Below, piece by piece: positions 11,401 to 20,099 of a stretch of 64,000 nt of DNA. Source of the DNA: Liolophura sinensis (Eukaryota > Mollusca > Polyplacophora > Chitonida > Chitonidae); assembly GCF_032854445.1 (NCBI RefSeq), contig NC_088306.1:16897764-16961763 (forward strand), given 5' to 3'. The stretch's first letter is position 1. Each line of letters opens with the position of its first letter. Both the position numbers and the translations under genes were made by a program. Below the pieces are notes generated by a model. The model was not told where the DNA came from and ran no database searches. It was given only the letters and a program-made list of their open reading frames with translations.

Positions 11401-14400
11401 TGGGTAGATTTGGTCACGTGACACGCTTGAGGGTTTATCACAGGGCTACCTCCCATGTACTGAACTATGTCTCCTATGAATGTTTTAAACTCGAATCGAA
11501 ACTCTCCTGTGTTAGTGGGTAGATTTGGTCATCAGACGTACAGGAGGGTTTATTTCATTTTTACTGGATTATGTTTCTTGTAAATGTTTTGATTACAGTT
11601 TGAACTTTCTGTGCCAGGAGGGTAGGTTCGGTCAGCTGACACACTTGAGGGTTTCTCAGGGGGTTAGCTCCCTTGCTCTGAACTGTTTCTCCTGTCACTG
11701 TTTTGATTCTGTTGTGAACTCTTCTGTGTCAGGCGGGTAGATTTGGTCAGCTGACGTATATGAGGGTTTACCAGGGTTGTTTGAGAAAAGGGGATCAGGT
11801 GATTAACACACGGACTCAGAAGAAGACGCGAGTGCCCCGATTGGTCCGTATGCACGCTGATGAGATGGAAGTAAGTATAGATACATATAAATATCTCAAT
11901 ATTTCACTGGCCACAATGAACAGTCTAAAAAGTTATTAATTGTTATCCAGTTGGATTCCCACAAATGTAATTCATTAAGATATTTACAGGAGTTAGATAA
12001 TTGTAGGAGAGCAAAGTAAAGTTCACTCTGTGCTCAATTTTAGCAAAGGTACGTCGCGATACAATGCAGTATTATTTCAAGCCATTAATGACACTTCGCT
12101 CTGCCAAGTGTCTCTCTTTATAAAGCTGTATTACAGATCAGAATATGGTATTAAAAGTTATCCAGGATGTGAAATTTTAACCTTGAGCTGCACTGGCGAA
12201 GGGTTAAAATTCAGGATTTGAATACCCATATACACTTTCTGAACACGCAGATAACGATTGTTCAAATAGAAAGCCAGTCTCGCGTATATGTGAAGCTGAG
12301 CTAAGAAAAATCATGCTAGCTATGTTGACTGCAGACAGCGCTGGTATAGTGGTGTGATGTCAAGATGATGCGGCGTCACAAAGAAAAAAGACAACCACCT
12401 GTGCAGTAATTTAGCTGCAGTAATTTAGATGCACAGGGTATGAATTTAGTGTCACAAGGAAAAAATTACATCACTCTATGCAGTAATTCAGCTGTGCAGT
12501 AATTCAGTTGCACAGTAATTCAGTTGCACAGTAATTCAGTTGCGCAGTAATTCAGCTGCGCAGTAATTCAGTTGCACAGTAATTTAAGTGTTTTGTCTGT
12601 CCGCCTGTCCATTTGTCTGCCTGTCACCTACAATTTTGAAATATCACCCTATCATAAGCCGATAAAAAGTTAGTTATATATAGAATGATTTTGTGTTTCT
12701 CAATCATCCTTACCACATCTGGTGACGTCTGTTCTTCAGTCTGCCATCACAATACATGTGGGAAAGTTCATTAGTAACTTGCCAAAAGTTAGTGGTTTAT
12801 TCAAGGCTTCCTCCGCCAATAAAACTGATGGCTTAAAGTTGTGGCTTTATACAACAGTGAAATAAAATAAATCTAGAAATTTTTTCTCTGCTTCAGGATG
12901 TATCTGTGGTGTATGCTGGGGACATTTGTGCCTTGTTTGGAATCGACTGTGCCAGCGGAGACACTTTTGTAACGAAGGGCAACACACATATCTCCATGGT
13001 ATGTATCCATGGCAACATGTCTTTCATTGTTATAAAATGTTGCCTGCACTTTTCAGCTAACTTTCAGAACTGGAGCTGGATTAAAGATTCTTGAAATTCA
13101 TTTGAAGTAAGACAGGTGTTGTGCAATGTATTAAATGTTATTCCACATAAACAGCGTTGAAAAGGTGTAACTGACTTATTTGTTAAATTCCAGTACATAA
13201 ACACTTTTAATTGAGTTACAGTAGGCAGGGCAGTAGAGACTTTTTTGAGTGAAGATGTTTGTATCTGTCATGGAGAAACTGAAAAAACAAATTTAGTTGG
13301 AGCCATATTTTGAAATATCACCCTATCATAAGCCTATAAAAAGTTACATATAGAATGACATTGTGTTTCTGAATCATCCTTGCCACATCTGGTGACGTCT
13401 GTTCTTCAGTCTGCCATCAAAATACATGTGGAAAAGTTCATTAGTAACTTGCCAAAAGTTAGTGGTTTATTCAAGGCTTCTTTCACCAATAAAACTTTTG
13501 TAACGAAGAGTGTGTCTGCTGCTTTAATCCTGTCACATAAAATTCTTAGAAAACAAAGAATATATGAAAAGAGCATTTCTAACATTTTTAGTACATTTTA
13601 TTCATTGACAAATGTTCTTTTGGTTTTACCATCGCAGATACTTCGGTTTAGAATCCTCTTTCCCTCAACATCCTCCATTTCTTTATTCCAGGAGTCGATG
13701 TATGTTCCAGAGCCTGTCATCTCCATGTCAATCAAACCTGTAAACAAGGGTGACATTGACAACTTCTCCAAAGGTATCGCTCGCTTTAGTCGCGAAGATC
13801 CCACGTTCTGTGTGAAGTTTGACTCGGAGAGTCGAGAGTCCATCGTGTCGGGAATGGGAGAGCTACACCTAGAAGTTTATGCTCAGGTAACAGAGACTCG
13901 TTAGCAAAGGTTTTTGGTCAGGTAAGCAGATAGAGACACATTAGTAAAGTTTCCCTTTTATAGGTGATTTAACTAGAATGATGTACATGTATATGTTGGA
14001 ATGGGGGCTCAGTTGGTTAGTGTGCAAGTGCAACGTAATGACCCAGAAACCTTTCACCAATGCCGCCGCTGTGAGTTGAAATCCAGCTGATGCTGATTTC
14101 CTCTCTGGCCGTATGTGGGAACGTCTGGTCAGCAACCTGTGGATGGTCGTGGGTTTTCACCAGGCTGTGCCCAGTTTCCTCCCACCACAATGCTGGCCAC
14201 CATCGTACAATTGAAATATTCTTGAGTACGGCATAAAACACCAATGAAATAAATAAATAAATAAATATTGGAACGTTTCTTTCTGTCATAGATTAAACTG
14301 ATCAGAAGCACCACAGGTTTTACTTTTAACTGTATATATATACTTTTATTAATTATATATTTGCTGGAATTCAAATATTTTCAAACTAAAATCAAAATAG

Positions 14401-17400
14401 TTCAGTGTATTAGTTTAGGAAGCTCTGAATTTATTTACATGTCCATTAAAATATCTCAAAAGATTTGTATTTTTATATTTCAGCGACTGGAACGTGAATA
14501 CAATGCCAAGTGTATCCTGGGAAAGCCGAAAGTTGCTTTTCGCGAATCTCTTGTGGGTCCACAGGAGTAAGTTTTTTGTTAACTTTTCAGAAAACCATCT
14601 CTTTTTCCAGAAATAATTAATTCTCCCTGAAAAGTCGTGAATTCCATACACGTTATGCGCAGAATACACATATCTGCACTTGCAGGTGAACTCAAAATTT
14701 AAGTTTTAGCCACAGTTTAGCTACGAGAACTACATGTGTAGCTTTATTGCAGATTTTTTACTGTTCTACATTATGAGAAGATACATGTAACTATGGCATT
14801 AGTTGTGAATTTGTGGTGTATGGAACTCAAGATATTTGTTGATGTAGGTCCAATGACGTGAAACCCACCAATGCCAAAAATTTTTGAAAATCTCATCAAG
14901 ATTGCAACCGAAAAATGTAGGGCTGAATTAATTTGACGCTGAAGGCCCGGTAAGCTGTACACAAAGGCTGTTAAATATTGTTACGGCATTGAAGTGCCAG
15001 GGTGTTTTTTTTTTTAGTGAAACTAAAGTACCTGTTATGTGAACTAACTTGTGACTATTCCAGTGAGATGTGGGAGTTATGGCCCTTGATTGTGAGACAT
15101 TAACATAATTATTGATGACCTTGTGTTGCAGGTTTGACTATTTGCACAAGAAACAGTCCGGAGGTCAAGGACAGTTTGGCCGTGTCATTGGGGTCATGGA
15201 GGTGACTGTTTATAGCTAACCATTTATTAATATTTTGACGAAGACAACAAACATTCCTGTAGAAATGGTTTAAGTTCAGAAATGAAGAAGAGAAACAGTA
15301 GAAACTGTCATTTGGTGATCTTTCAACTTTGAGAGAGACAGTTTGCCTCTTGTAAAAGACTTTGAAAAGGTTAAAGGTTATAGTTGCATTGGTGAGGGTT
15401 TCTTTGTTCACTGCTCAGGGGAGTCTGCATTTAGAAAAGATTGGAGGGTGTCAGATCTGGTGTCTCTATGCTTTGACCAGATGGTTGTCACTATACTGTT
15501 ACTAGAGGGACTGTCATTTCTAGTGTTTCTTTGCTTTCACTGTGACCTGTGTATTATGAGTAAGTAAGTGCTTAGGGTTTAACGTTGTACTAACGTTGTT
15601 TTTCAGTCATGATTTCCATCGCTCTTTTATCTAGTGCTGCCTCAATGAATGACTTACCAAATGCCTGTATTTTAACCTTCTAATGAGTGATTCTTAAATC
15701 TCAGAATGAAACCTGTGAAAAGTTTCAAAAAACAAGAGCACCATTGTAAACAGAAATCTGATTGTTACATGTACATGCCAGAGGTCTCAAAAAGGACTTG
15801 CTGTCTTTCTGTTTTCAGCCCCTTCCTCCTGAAGAAAACACAAAGGTCATTTTCCAAGATTTGACGTCAGGTCCTGATATACCCAAGCAGTATATACCTT
15901 CAATAGAAAAGGTTTGTACAGGTCCTGATATACCTGTATAGTATATCCTCACAATAGAGAAGGTTTGTACAGGTCCTGATATACCCATATAGTATATGCC
16001 CACAACAGAAAAGGTTTGTACAGGTTTTGATGTACCCAAGCAGTATATACCCTCAATAGAAAAGGTTTGTACAGGTCCTGATTTACCCATATAGTATATG
16101 CCCTCAATGTAAAAGGTTTGTACAGGTCCTGACATACCCAGTCAGTATATACCCTCAATGGAAAAGGTTTGTACAGGTCCTGATATACCTGTATAGTATA
16201 TGCCCTCAATAGAAAAAGTTTGTACAGGTCCTGATATACCCAAGCAGTAAATACCCTTAATAGAAAAGGTTTGTACAGGTCCTGATATACCCAAACAGTA
16301 TATACCCACAATAGAAAAGGCTTGTACAGGTTTTGATATACCCAAGCAGTATATACCCTCAATAAAAAAGGTTTGTACAGGTCCTTACATACCCATATAG
16401 TATATACCCTCAATAGAAAAGGTTTGTGCATGAAGTTTTGCTAATATTTCAGTAGGCCTGATAATCATCAAGGGTTCTAGCCCACCCGTGATAAGTATGA
16501 CAGATCTGGGCCCGCAAATTGTTAAAAATTGGTTTCAGGTGACAAGATTTTATGTTTCGGTTTCTTAAGAACAAATACGGTGGCAGGAGACACATCTTTT
16601 TATTTATTTATTTATTTGATTGGTGTTTTACGCTGTACTCAAGCATATTTCACTTATACAACAGCGGCCAGCATTATGGTGAATGCAAACTGGGCGGAGC
16701 CCGGGGGAAACCCACGGCCATCCGCAGGTTGCTGGCAGACCTTCCCATGTACGGCCGGAGAGGAAGCCAGCATGAGCTGGACTTGAACTCACAGCGACCG
16801 CATTGGTGAGAGACTCCTGGGTACTTACGCTGCGCTAGCGCGCTAACCAACTGAGCCACAGAGGCCCCCACATCTTTTTATAGTGAGCTTCAATAATACA
16901 TCAGTTGAATTTCACTGACTCAGTTTATTAACTACATGTATATGTAATGTGGTACCAAAGGAAAGACAGAGAGATTCTAAAAAACATAGTAGATTTATCC
17001 CCGAATGTTATAGATGTGTGTAATACTACTGATCTAATTGACATGGACAGTCACAAACACAACCAGGCATTACTGTTCCAAATACCTTACTAACATTATT
17101 CTTATATGGAAAGGAGTTTTCCTGTAGAGACTTTAACACAATATAATTGAGATGGAAAAAAGTTTTCTGATATTTTTGGAGAAATATAAACAATTCTTTA
17201 GGGAAAACCACACTTTCTTGATCGTATTTTGTGTTTAGCTTTAAAGATGTGTGAAAGTCAGATCAGAGGAGCATATTTGTGTTTGTCATTGTAGCAGTCT
17301 AATAGTCTTGGATGGATGTATTTTTGTTGTTGTTACAGGGCTTCAGGAAGGCTTGTGAGAAGGGGTTCTTGGCTGGTCAGAAAGTTTCAGGAGTCGTCTT

Positions 17401-20099
17401 CAAGCTCTTGGATGGTAAATGGTTTCTGGACCTTTCTTTTTTTTTTTCTTTTTTTTTTTACAATGCTGTTAATGTTAATGTTGATGTTTTTTTTCTTGTC
17501 ATATGAGAACCCATAGTATGTATTAAGTACATGTAATTGTGTTTTGTCATCAACCTGCCCGTTATGAGTCGGACTGTCAGCATTGTGATAGGCCTGCTTC
17601 AAGGAGACAACAATGTCCTGTGACAAAAATTATGCTGCAGATCTTATTACTGTATGTCTCCTAAAGTTCAGAATTTTGTAAATAACACACTTCGTTTGAT
17701 TCTGATTGTGTCACCCACCCTATAAGGTCACTTCATTGTTATTTGTGAAGTTTGGTAATTTTCATGGCAGAAAAACTTAAATGTGGGTGCCTAAAGTATG
17801 GTTTTAAGGCCAGTATGCGTTTCCGAAATTGCATTTGTTCGTATCAAATTTTAAGTGAAATACAGTGAAGTGAAGGCAATTGAAAAAACAAATAAAACAC
17901 AATTCAAATAAAAAGTATAAAATTAAAATACTGTCATCAGAGCCATTCTGTGTGGTCTAGTCTTAATCATTGCTTTCCTCATCTTTCCTCAGACATTGAC
18001 TAAAGACGAAGAAGATGTGAAGGATGTCACATGTGAAGGCTAAAATGTCAGCAACATGACCAGTCAATATTTGTTGTTTTACAAACATTATTTGTGTTTG
18101 CTGTCTTTTCCAGGTTCTAGCCATGCCGTAGATTCCAGTGATCTGGCCTTTACATTGGCTGCTGAATTTGCTGTCAGACAAGGTTTGTCTCCCCTTACTT
18201 CATATTTCTTCCAATTCTGTATATTCATTCCAGATAACCACACAATGTTTTTTCTCAGAAATTCATGAAACATTTAAGTGGCAAGATAAACAGGTGCTGA
18301 AAAAACACAACAGCTTCCTTAATGTGCACAGGTTTTCAAGGAGATATGTCTCGAAATGTACAGTTGCTAACGGCATTACCATTGTTATTCAAAATATACA
18401 GCATTTCACCTAAAATTTAACATTTTTCAAGTGACACATTTTGCTTGGTCTGTCTGATTCATGCAACTTATAGGACCTTTCAAGATGTTGTTGTGAAGTG
18501 TTGGCATTAAAAGCATCACTTTAAGGTCTTCATAGGATTCTGAAAGTGCTTAAAAATTAGGAAACATATATCAGACAGATGTAATAGACATATATCAGAC
18601 AGGTGTAATAGACATATATCAGACAGGTGTAATAGACATATATCAGACAGATGTAATAGACATATATCAGACAGGTGTAATAGACATATCAGACAGGTGT
18701 AATAGACATATATTAGACAGGTGTAATACACATTTATCAGACAGGTGTAATAGACATTTATCAGACAGGTGTAATAGACATTTATCAGACAGGTGTAATA
18801 GACATATAAATAGGACAACATGGATGAAAAATGGATAACATCATGAATAAGACAAATTGAACAACATCCTTGTAAAATTGGGAAAACATGACCAAAAAGT
18901 GCTTATAAAGGGTGGGGGGAATAGGCCAGAAAGCTTTTTAATTTGACATGCCTAAGACTGGAACAACATTCTTTGAATGGACTAAAGACGTAAAAAACTG
19001 ATCAACATAATTACATAAATCTGGTAGTAATATTACCACACCCACAATAAATGACTACTGTTTATCCCCCACCTTTGATATGTTCCACAGTGTTTCAGGA
19101 AGGATCTTGGCACATTCTAGAACCTGTCATGTTGGTGGAGGTCAGCGCACCTCAGGAGTTCCAAGGCAGTGTCATGTCAGGGCTGTCTAAACGCCATGCC
19201 CTCATTCAAGGCACAGACGCTAACGAGGGCTATTTCAGTATCTTTTGTGAGGTAAGCTGATACCTATATATACGGGGGTTTCTAAATGTCACGCCATCAT
19301 TCAGGGCACCGATGTCAACGAGTGCTATTTCATTATCTTCTGTGAGGTGAGCTGCTAGATATGTGTTCGGTGGCCAGGAGGTATAGAGTGTGCACGTCAT
19401 AAGCAGCAGATAATGGCGTCAGTCTAAGCAAGTTCTGTCCTAACGCTCTAGTGTTGAAGTAAAGTGTTTGGTTTCAAGTATTTTTTTTTTTTTGTGGGTA
19501 CCTAGTAATGGAATAAATCTACAGTTTGACAAGGGGAGCACAGTACATGTCAGTGATGCTTAAAGGTGTGTCTTCCACATAAATGTCTCTATTTCGAGGA
19601 AACCAAAATATTCTGTAGTATATTCTTGTGTTTATTGGTTCAGCTGTTTGTATTATGAAATTGACAGCTGTGTCTCTCTGTAAAACCACATAGTAATAAT
19701 AAAACAAGCAGCATGTTTGTGGCCAGCTCTTTGCATGGACAACAGGTTTTCTACAAGAAAACACTGCATAGGAATAAATACATTCGTGGATAACGAGATA
19801 TAAACTACCAGTATGTAATTGTGCATAAAATGCTGATGTCATGACTGGTTCAGTGCAGTCATTGTTTGTGGCTAGAACTGCTTTTCATTGGTGGATGTTT
19901 GTTTTGCTGCCAGGTGCCCCTAAACGAGATGTTTGGGTATGCATCAGAGCTGAGGTCACAGACTCAAGGTCAGGGAGAGTTCACGATGGAATATGCACGA
20001 TACTGCCCTGCGCTGGGCGACACGCAGCAGGCGCTGATACAGCAGTACCAGGAGGAGATGGGGATAGGAATGCAAGACAAGAAGAAGAAGCGTAGTTGA
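2373..20099 (+). CDS. GFM1: Elongation factor G, mitochondrial (GFM1 / mtEF-G1), 19 exons
   Basis: GFM1 is the translocase GTPase of mitochondrial translation: it moves tRNAs and mRNA through the mitoribosome in the matrix. I joined 19 exons with GT-AG introns and consistent phases; they sum to 2241 nt, or 746 residues, close to the human protein at about 751. Residues 1-34 are basic and hydroxylated, as expected of a mitochondrial targeting peptide. The G domain shows the P-loop AHIDSGKTT (49-57), DTPGH near 116-120 and NKLD (170-173). Domain II ([21 protein letters not shown]), domain III/IV ([31 protein letters not shown]) and the C-terminal domain ([14 protein letters not shown]) follow in order. 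The start is the first ATG after an in-frame TAG at 2352-2354. The last residues are KKKKRS. The introns hold SINEs, minisatellites and duplicated exon edges. GFM2 and bacterial EF-G are less likely, given the close fit to GFM1 motifs and length. Confidence 0.95.
3228..3269 (+). CDS. GFM1: GFM1 exon 2
   Basis: A 42-nt exon between TTTGCAG and GTGAGA, phase 0 at both ends, encoding [14 protein letters not shown]. It continues the presequence and links it to the GTPase domain. Confidence 0.82.
3425..3544 (+). CDS. GFM1: GFM1 exon 3 (P-loop)
   Basis: A 120-nt exon encoding the switch-proximal start of the GTPase domain, including [20 protein letters not shown], and ending in VAEMHE before GTAACT. 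Confidence 0.95.
4065..5100 (+). repeat. Minisatellite of about 20-22 bp in GFM1 intron 3
   Basis: About 1 kb of head-to-tail units close to GGTTTTGTCAGGTACCNGGA, with small length and base variants and some local higher-order repetition (for example 4610-4740). Almost every unit carries CAGGTA, the core of a 5' splice site on the sense strand of GFM1. All long reading frames here are artefacts of the repeat. It abuts a SINE-like element whose minus-strand end contains CAGTACCGGCAGTACCGG, a plausible seed. Confidence 0.95.
5105..5345 (-). mobile_element. tRNA-derived SINE of a second family
   Basis: On the minus strand the segment 5335-5262 reads like a tRNA: an A-box-like GGCCTAATGGTTAGAGCG, then a B-box-like GGATCAAACCCGG. 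It is followed by a non-tRNA body with GGAAACAGGACTGG and GTGTCAGTGTAATGTGACTG, a type seen in molluscan SINEs. Boundaries are approximate. The adjoining 5346-5500 may be part of a related repeat. Confidence 0.6.
5721..5853 (+). CDS. GFM1: GFM1 exon 4
   Basis: A 133-nt exon ([20 protein letters not shown], then [10 protein letters not shown] and IIDTPG) ending one base into the Gly codon before GTAAGG. It contains switch I (RGIT) and the start of the G3 motif. Confidence 0.95.
6416..6760. repeat. Dispersed noncoding repeat, copy 1 (GFM1 intron 4)
   Basis: Shares diverged blocks with 7100-7345 in the same order: a TTTCAGACTTCTA block, a TCTCAAAAACCACTT block and a GGCTATAACTTGG-like block. 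Both yield minus-strand shadow reading frames with [12 protein letters not shown]. It is an old repeat of unknown class. Confidence 0.6.
6838..6872 (-). mobile_element. SINE tail fragment
   Basis: TTATTTATTTGATTGATGTT followed by TTACGCTGTACT matches the 3' tail of the common SINE in minus orientation; the rest is missing. Confidence 0.75.
7100..7345. repeat. Dispersed noncoding repeat, copy 2 (GFM1 intron 4)
   Basis: A diverged counterpart of 6416-6760, with the same succession of short conserved blocks. Confidence 0.6.
7556..7774. mobile_element. MITE-like element, family 'CTTCAACCTTTTC', copy 1
   Basis: The left end TACTGTAATTTTTCAGCC and the reverse complement of the right end, TACCCTCATTCCTCAACC, form imperfect terminal inverted repeats flanked by TA. 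The body (TTCAAGCATATTCTGAAGAC, then TTGGCCAATCCA) recurs at 35201-35410 and 59170-59394. Terminal repeats alone recur at 39281-39485, 42258-42474 and 52861-53081. Confidence 0.7.
7829..8033 (+). CDS. GFM1: GFM1 exon 5 (G3-G4 motifs)
   Basis: A 205-nt exon after TGTTACAG. It completes DTPG with [18 protein letters not shown] and continues to [17 protein letters not shown], which includes the G4 motif NKLD. Ends at CATCAGATCAG|GTACTG. Confidence 0.96.
8272..8508 (+). mobile_element. SINE, diverged, plus orientation
   Basis: Head GTGGCCGAGGGGGTTAGCAC, B box GAGTTCAAGTCCAGC, the body block GCAACCTGCAGATGGTCGTG and tail AAAACACCAATGTAATAAAT. Same family as 1177-1440 with more substitutions. Lies in GFM1 intron 5. 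Confidence 0.85.
8867..8983 (+). CDS. GFM1: GFM1 exon 6
   Basis: A 117-nt exon after CCGCAG ([18 protein letters not shown], then AQEGIVDLI and RRKAIYF), matching the G' subdomain of EF-G1. Confidence 0.94.
9287..9360 (+). CDS. GFM1: GFM1 exon 7
   Basis: A 74-nt exon ([20 protein letters not shown], then QELI) ending one base into the next Glu codon before GTAACT. Corresponds to the RQELIE region of the family. Confidence 0.93.
9702..9936 (+). CDS. GFM1: GFM1 exon 8
   Basis: A 235-nt exon after [45 protein letters not shown] and [14 protein letters not shown]. It contains the SALK-like G5 element (GTALKNKG). It ends in phase 2 inside AAGGG|GTATAT; this choice keeps frame with exon 9. Confidence 0.95.
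10119..10346 (+). mobile_element. SINE, diverged, plus orientation
   Basis: Recognisable from AATGACCCTGGAGTCTC, the CATGCTGGCTTCCTCTC block, TATAAGTGAAATATTCTTGA and the tail AAACCAATCAAATGAATG. The tRNA part is degraded. GFM1 intron 8. Confidence 0.8.
10399..10512 (+). repeat. Minisatellite GAGTACATGAAG
   Basis: Tandem 12- to 18-bp units of GAGTACATGAAG with GTGAAG insertions, about eight units. The minus-strand reading (repeated CTPSCT) is a shadow. Confidence 0.9.
10944..11066 (+). mobile_element. SINE 3' fragment
   Basis: CCTGAGGATGGTCGTG, TTTCCCTTGGGCTCTG and a decayed tail ending ATCTCCAGTCAGATGAATAC match the SINE body, ending about 30 bp before GFM1 exon 9. Confidence 0.7.
11097..11178 (+). 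CDS. GFM1: GFM1 exon 9
   Basis: An 82-nt exon after TTTCAG ([20 protein letters not shown], then ALAFKLE). It links the G domain to domain II and ends in phase 0 at CTGGAG|GTATGG. Confidence 0.93.
11400..11732 (+). repeat. Three degenerate tandem copies of the GFM1 exon 10 5' edge
   Basis: Three units of about 113-118 bp lie head to tail just before exon 10. Each starts with a decayed copy of the exon's first 35-45 bases (GGTAGATTTGGTCAGCTGAC-like at 11402, 11517 and 11621). It is followed by the same stretch of upstream intron (TGAACTATGTCTCCT..., TGTTTTGATT, CTCCTGTGTCAG). The copy at 11618 keeps CCAG|GAGGGTAGG and reads [15 protein letters not shown] frame through that copy hits TAG at 11738-11740, so it cannot fuse to the real exon without splicing. 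Confidence 0.9.
11733..11870 (+). CDS. GFM1: GFM1 exon 10 (domain II)
   Basis: A 138-nt exon after [43 protein letters not shown]. Ends ATGGAA|GTAAGT in phase 0. It is the last of four tandem copies of this exon's start and the only one with the full coding length. Confidence 0.95.
12470..12592 (+). repeat. Minisatellite CAGTAATTCAGTTGCA
   Basis: About seven 16- to 17-bp units of GCAGTAATTCAGTTGCR, with weaker copies upstream near 12400-12430. GFM1 intron 10. Confidence 0.9.
12633..12828 (+). repeat. Intronic direct duplication, copy 1 (upstream of exon 11)
   Basis: Nearly identical to 13308-13493, about 670 bp away; GFM1 exon 11 sits between them. Shared runs include CCAAAAGTTAGTGGTTTATT. 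Confidence 0.93.
12897..12998 (+). CDS. GFM1: GFM1 exon 11
   Basis: A 102-nt exon after [26 protein letters not shown], then [14 protein letters not shown], phase 0 at both ends, donor ATG|GTATGT. It contains the conserved [17 protein letters not shown] of domain II. Confidence 0.96.
13308..13508 (+). repeat. Intronic direct duplication, copy 2, with a possible exon 11 scrap
   Basis: The second copy of 12633-12828. Where similarity to copy 1 ends, ACTTTTGTAACGAAG follows at about 13492-13506. That is identical to 15 bases inside exon 11 (about 12962-12976). This suggests that the duplicated block once carried exon 11 and then lost the intervening DNA. Confidence 0.8.
13692..13886 (+). CDS. 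GFM1: GFM1 exon 12
   Basis: A 195-nt exon after [53 protein letters not shown]. Phase 0. The donor CAG|GTAACA is followed 35 bp later by a second, closer-to-consensus CAG|GTAAGC. Confidence 0.96.
13884..13951 (+). repeat. Tandem duplication of the GFM1 exon 12 splice donor
   Basis: TCAGGTAACA...GAGACTCGTTAGCAAAGG (13883-13911) is repeated as TCAGGTAAGCAGATAGAGACACATTAGTAAAG (two 16-base parts, 13919-13950). The duplication spans the exon-intron junction and copies the donor. Confidence 0.75.
14006..14268 (+). mobile_element. SINE, plus orientation
   Basis: Head GGCTCAGTTGGTTAGTGTG, a degraded B box, then GGATGGTCGTGGGTTTTC, GAAATATTCTTGAGTACGG and a pure AAATAAATAAATA tail. Nearly full length. 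GFM1 intron 12. Confidence 0.9.
14484..14566 (+). CDS. GFM1: GFM1 exon 13
   Basis: An 83-nt exon after [28 protein letters not shown], then ESLVGPQ. Ends two bases into the Glu codon at CAGGA|GTAAGT. Confidence 0.94.
15132..15201 (+). CDS. GFM1: GFM1 exon 14
   Basis: A 70-nt exon after [28 protein letters not shown], then [14 protein letters not shown] is the signature of EF-G domain IV. Confidence 0.95.
15819..15911 (+). CDS. GFM1: GFM1 exon 15
   Basis: A 93-nt exon after [25 protein letters not shown], then [14 protein letters not shown], with donor AAAAG|GTTTGT. Its last 42 bases plus the first bases of the intron are the founder unit of the 51-bp array that follows. Confidence 0.95.
15912..16424 (+). 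repeat. Ten further 51-bp copies of the GFM1 exon 15 3' edge and its splice donor
   Basis: Ten units of exactly 51 bp follow the exon directly. Each reads GTTTGTACA, then a copy of the exon end (GGTCCTGATATACCCAAGCA, then GTATATACCCTCAATAGAAAAG), so each recreates the exon-donor junction AAAAG|GTTTGT. Fifty-one is a multiple of three. Units with CCCAAGCAG are open in the GFM1 frame, while those with CCCATATAG or CCTGTATAG carry a TAG. The first intronic unit has such a stop, so retention would truncate the protein. Minus-strand repeat proteins from this stretch are shadows. Confidence 0.95.
16604..16868 (-). mobile_element. SINE, full length, with target site duplication
   Basis: A 265-bp copy of the common SINE, minus orientation. 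The 13-bp duplication CACATCTTTTTAT is exact at 16591-16603 and 16869-16881. Very similar to the copies at 1177 and 46636, which suggests recent activity. GFM1 intron 15. Confidence 0.93.
17339..17414 (+). CDS. GFM1: GFM1 exon 16
   Basis: A 76-nt exon after [29 protein letters not shown], then FKLLD, ending one base into the Gly codon at GATG|GTAAAT. Confidence 0.94.
18114..18182 (+). CDS. GFM1: GFM1 exon 17
   Basis: A 69-nt exon after [28 protein letters not shown], then RQ; donor CAAG|GTTTGT. The family's 'HxVDSxxxxF' segment is visible. Confidence 0.92.
18560..18806 (+). repeat. Minisatellite of about 24 bp in GFM1 intron 17
   Basis: About ten units of AGACATATATCAGACAGGTG plus TAAT. Each contains CAGGTGTAA or CAGATGTAA. 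Confidence 0.93.
19091..19251 (+). CDS. GFM1: GFM1 exon 18
   Basis: A 161-nt exon after [48 protein letters not shown], then [14 protein letters not shown]. Phase 0, donor TGTGAG|GTAAGC. Contains the conserved LEP...VEV...P.EFQG of domain V. Confidence 0.96.
19281..19358 (+). repeat. Degenerate tandem copy of the GFM1 exon 18 3' edge and donor
   Basis: TCTAAATGTCACGCCATCAT..., GGCACCGATGTCAACGAG and ATCTTCTGTGAGGTGAGCTG repeat the last 65 or so bases of exon 18 and its donor with scattered substitutions. The copied donor TGTGAG|GTGAGC is intact at 19347. Confidence 0.92.
19914..20099 (+). CDS. GFM1: GFM1 exon 19 (C-terminus)
   Basis: The last coding exon, after [44 protein letters not shown], ending KKKKRS and TGA at 20097-20099. 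The length and motif match the EF-G C-terminus. Confidence 0.96.
   Translation: MPLNEMFGYASELRSQTQGQGEFTMEYARYCPALGDTQQALIQQYQEEMGIGMQDKKKKRS

Noticed and set aside
11525..11740. An extra GFM1 exon before exon 10
   Set aside because: The copy of the exon start has no donor of its own and its frame ends in TAG before exon 10; treated as a decayed duplicate.
15815..16431. Minus-strand proteins with [10 protein letters not shown] and [13 protein letters not shown] repeats
   Set aside because: Antisense translation of the 51-bp GFM1 exon-edge array.
18516..18821. Minus-strand YYTCLINV / LLHLSDIC repeat protein
   Set aside because: Translation of the 24-bp intronic minisatellite.
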